Assembly: GCF_030373545.1 (NCBI RefSeq)
Contig: NZ_JAUDCO010000004.1
Span: 124,001 to 188,000, forward strand
From: Collinsella tanakaei
GTDB lineage: Bacteria > Actinomycetota > Coriobacteriia > Coriobacteriales > Coriobacteriaceae
DNA length: 64,000 nt
Reading direction: 5' to 3'
Below, piece by piece: positions 63,585-64,000 of the stretch. The stretch's first letter is position 1. Every line of letters begins with the position of its first letter. The notes under the pieces are model-generated. The model had not been told where the DNA came from. It worked only from the letters and a program-made list of their open reading frames with translations, and did not search any database. Position numbers and translations under genes: made by a program.

Positions 63585-64000
63585 ATGGATGCGGTGAAGC
63601 TCTACGACGGCGGCGTGTACCTGGTCGACGGCGCTCTGATCGTGCCCGAGGCGGAAGGGGACGCCGTCGAGCGCATGACGGGCAGCAAGGCAGATCCTGT
63701 CGCCGCGCGTATGGGCACCATGGCCGCCCACATCCTGTGTGCACATGATACGTCGCAAGACGACGGCTCCCTGCGTCTGCGGTTCGACGCGCTGACCTCG
63801 CCCGACAACGCGTTTGTGAACATCATCCAGACCGCCCGCGCCTCAGGGCTCACGGAGTTCCCCGTGCCCTATACGCTCACCTGCTGCCACAACACGCTGT
63901 GCGCCGTGGGCGGCACCATCAACGAGGACGACCACCGCTTCGGCCTGTCCGCCGCCAAGCGCTATGGCGGCATCTTCGTACCGCCGCACCTGGGCGTCCT
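63585..64000 (+). CDS. Aconitase-family hydratase, second copy, partial
   Basis: Open from ATG 63585 to the right edge, 138 codons seen, so the C-terminus is missing. It starts MDAVKLYDGGVYLVDGALIV, closely like the complete hydratase at 58184 (shared [10 protein letters not shown]-type segment, GGTINEDD and FGLSAAK), with more differences in the first 60 residues. A weak SD (AAAGGGG) precedes it. It is probably a diverged paralogue of the same enzyme, perhaps with another tricarboxylate as substrate. Confidence 0.8.
   Translation, partial: MDAVKLYDGGVYLVDGALIVPEAEGDAVERMTGSKADPVAARMGTMAAHILCAHDTSQDDGSLRLRFDALTSPDNAFVNIIQTARASGLTEFPVPYTLTCCHNTLCAVGGTINEDDHRFGLSAAKRYGGIFVPPHLGV

Overview
The window looks like chromosome from a Coriobacteriia member, most probably Collinsella or a close relative. 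The DNA is GC-rich. The rpmG-tRNA-Trp-secE-nusG-rplK-rplA block, the disA-ispD-ispF-cysS-rlmB-NYN block, a giant 2-hydroxyacyl-CoA dehydratase activase, Hcp, and a citrate-type transporter beside an aconitase-like hydratase all fit that group. The assignment is inferred from protein character and gene order, not from a database search.

Layout. 1-4.2 kb: 3' part of a giant acyl-CoA dehydratase activase (reverse strand, runs off the left edge) and a ribokinase. 4.3-13.8 kb: clpC, then the housekeeping run disA, ispD, ispF, cysS, rlmB, NYN nuclease. 13.8-18.8 kb: five tRNAs, tuf, rpmG, secE, nusG, rplK, rplA. 18.9-21.7 kb: PadR regulator with a membrane partner, and threonine aldolase. 21.8-26.9 kb: a leucine operon leuA-C-D-B preceded by a previously hidden 33-residue leader peptide rich in leucine, mostly rare CTA codons, with attenuator hairpins. 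26.9-36.5 kb: an accessory region with an XRE regulator, an atypical Ser/Thr kinase, a MerR-like regulator, and a compact set of membrane and surface-sensing proteins (DUF6591-like lipoprotein, DUF4230-like, a 30-residue membrane peptide, zinc-ribbon membrane protein, SPFH-GYF protein, GYF protein, PH-SHOCT protein). From about 30.6 kb this stretch is visibly more AT-rich. 36.5-45.5 kb: a toxin-antitoxin pair, quinone reductase, Crp/Fnr regulator with hcp, a HerA-like ATPase, MscS channel, and an Fe-S aldo/keto reductase. 45.6-49.8 kb: an ABC importer with two tandem substrate-binding lipoproteins. 50.2-54.9 kb: asnS and small metabolic genes. 55.1-64 kb: a tricarboxylate module (isocitrate/isopropylmalate-type dehydrogenase, LysR, aconitase-like hydratase, CitMHS transporter, a second hydratase copy cut by the right edge).

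How it works together. The leu genes convert 2-oxoisovalerate to the leucine precursor and are probably controlled by ribosome stalling on the leader peptide. The 55-64 kb module could import citrate, isomerise it and oxidise it to 2-oxoglutarate; shared promoter motifs suggest co-regulation by the LysR protein. The 30.7-36.5 kb cluster resembles SPFH/zinc-ribbon envelope-stress modules and is the best candidate for an undescribed system.

The intergenic DNA is unusually rich in inverted repeats. A roughly 33-bp GACAAG...CTTGTC element occurs at least six times. There is a REP-like GTGCCTGTCCCC palindrome, and several perfect palindromes with arms of 21-50 bp sit mostly at gene ends.
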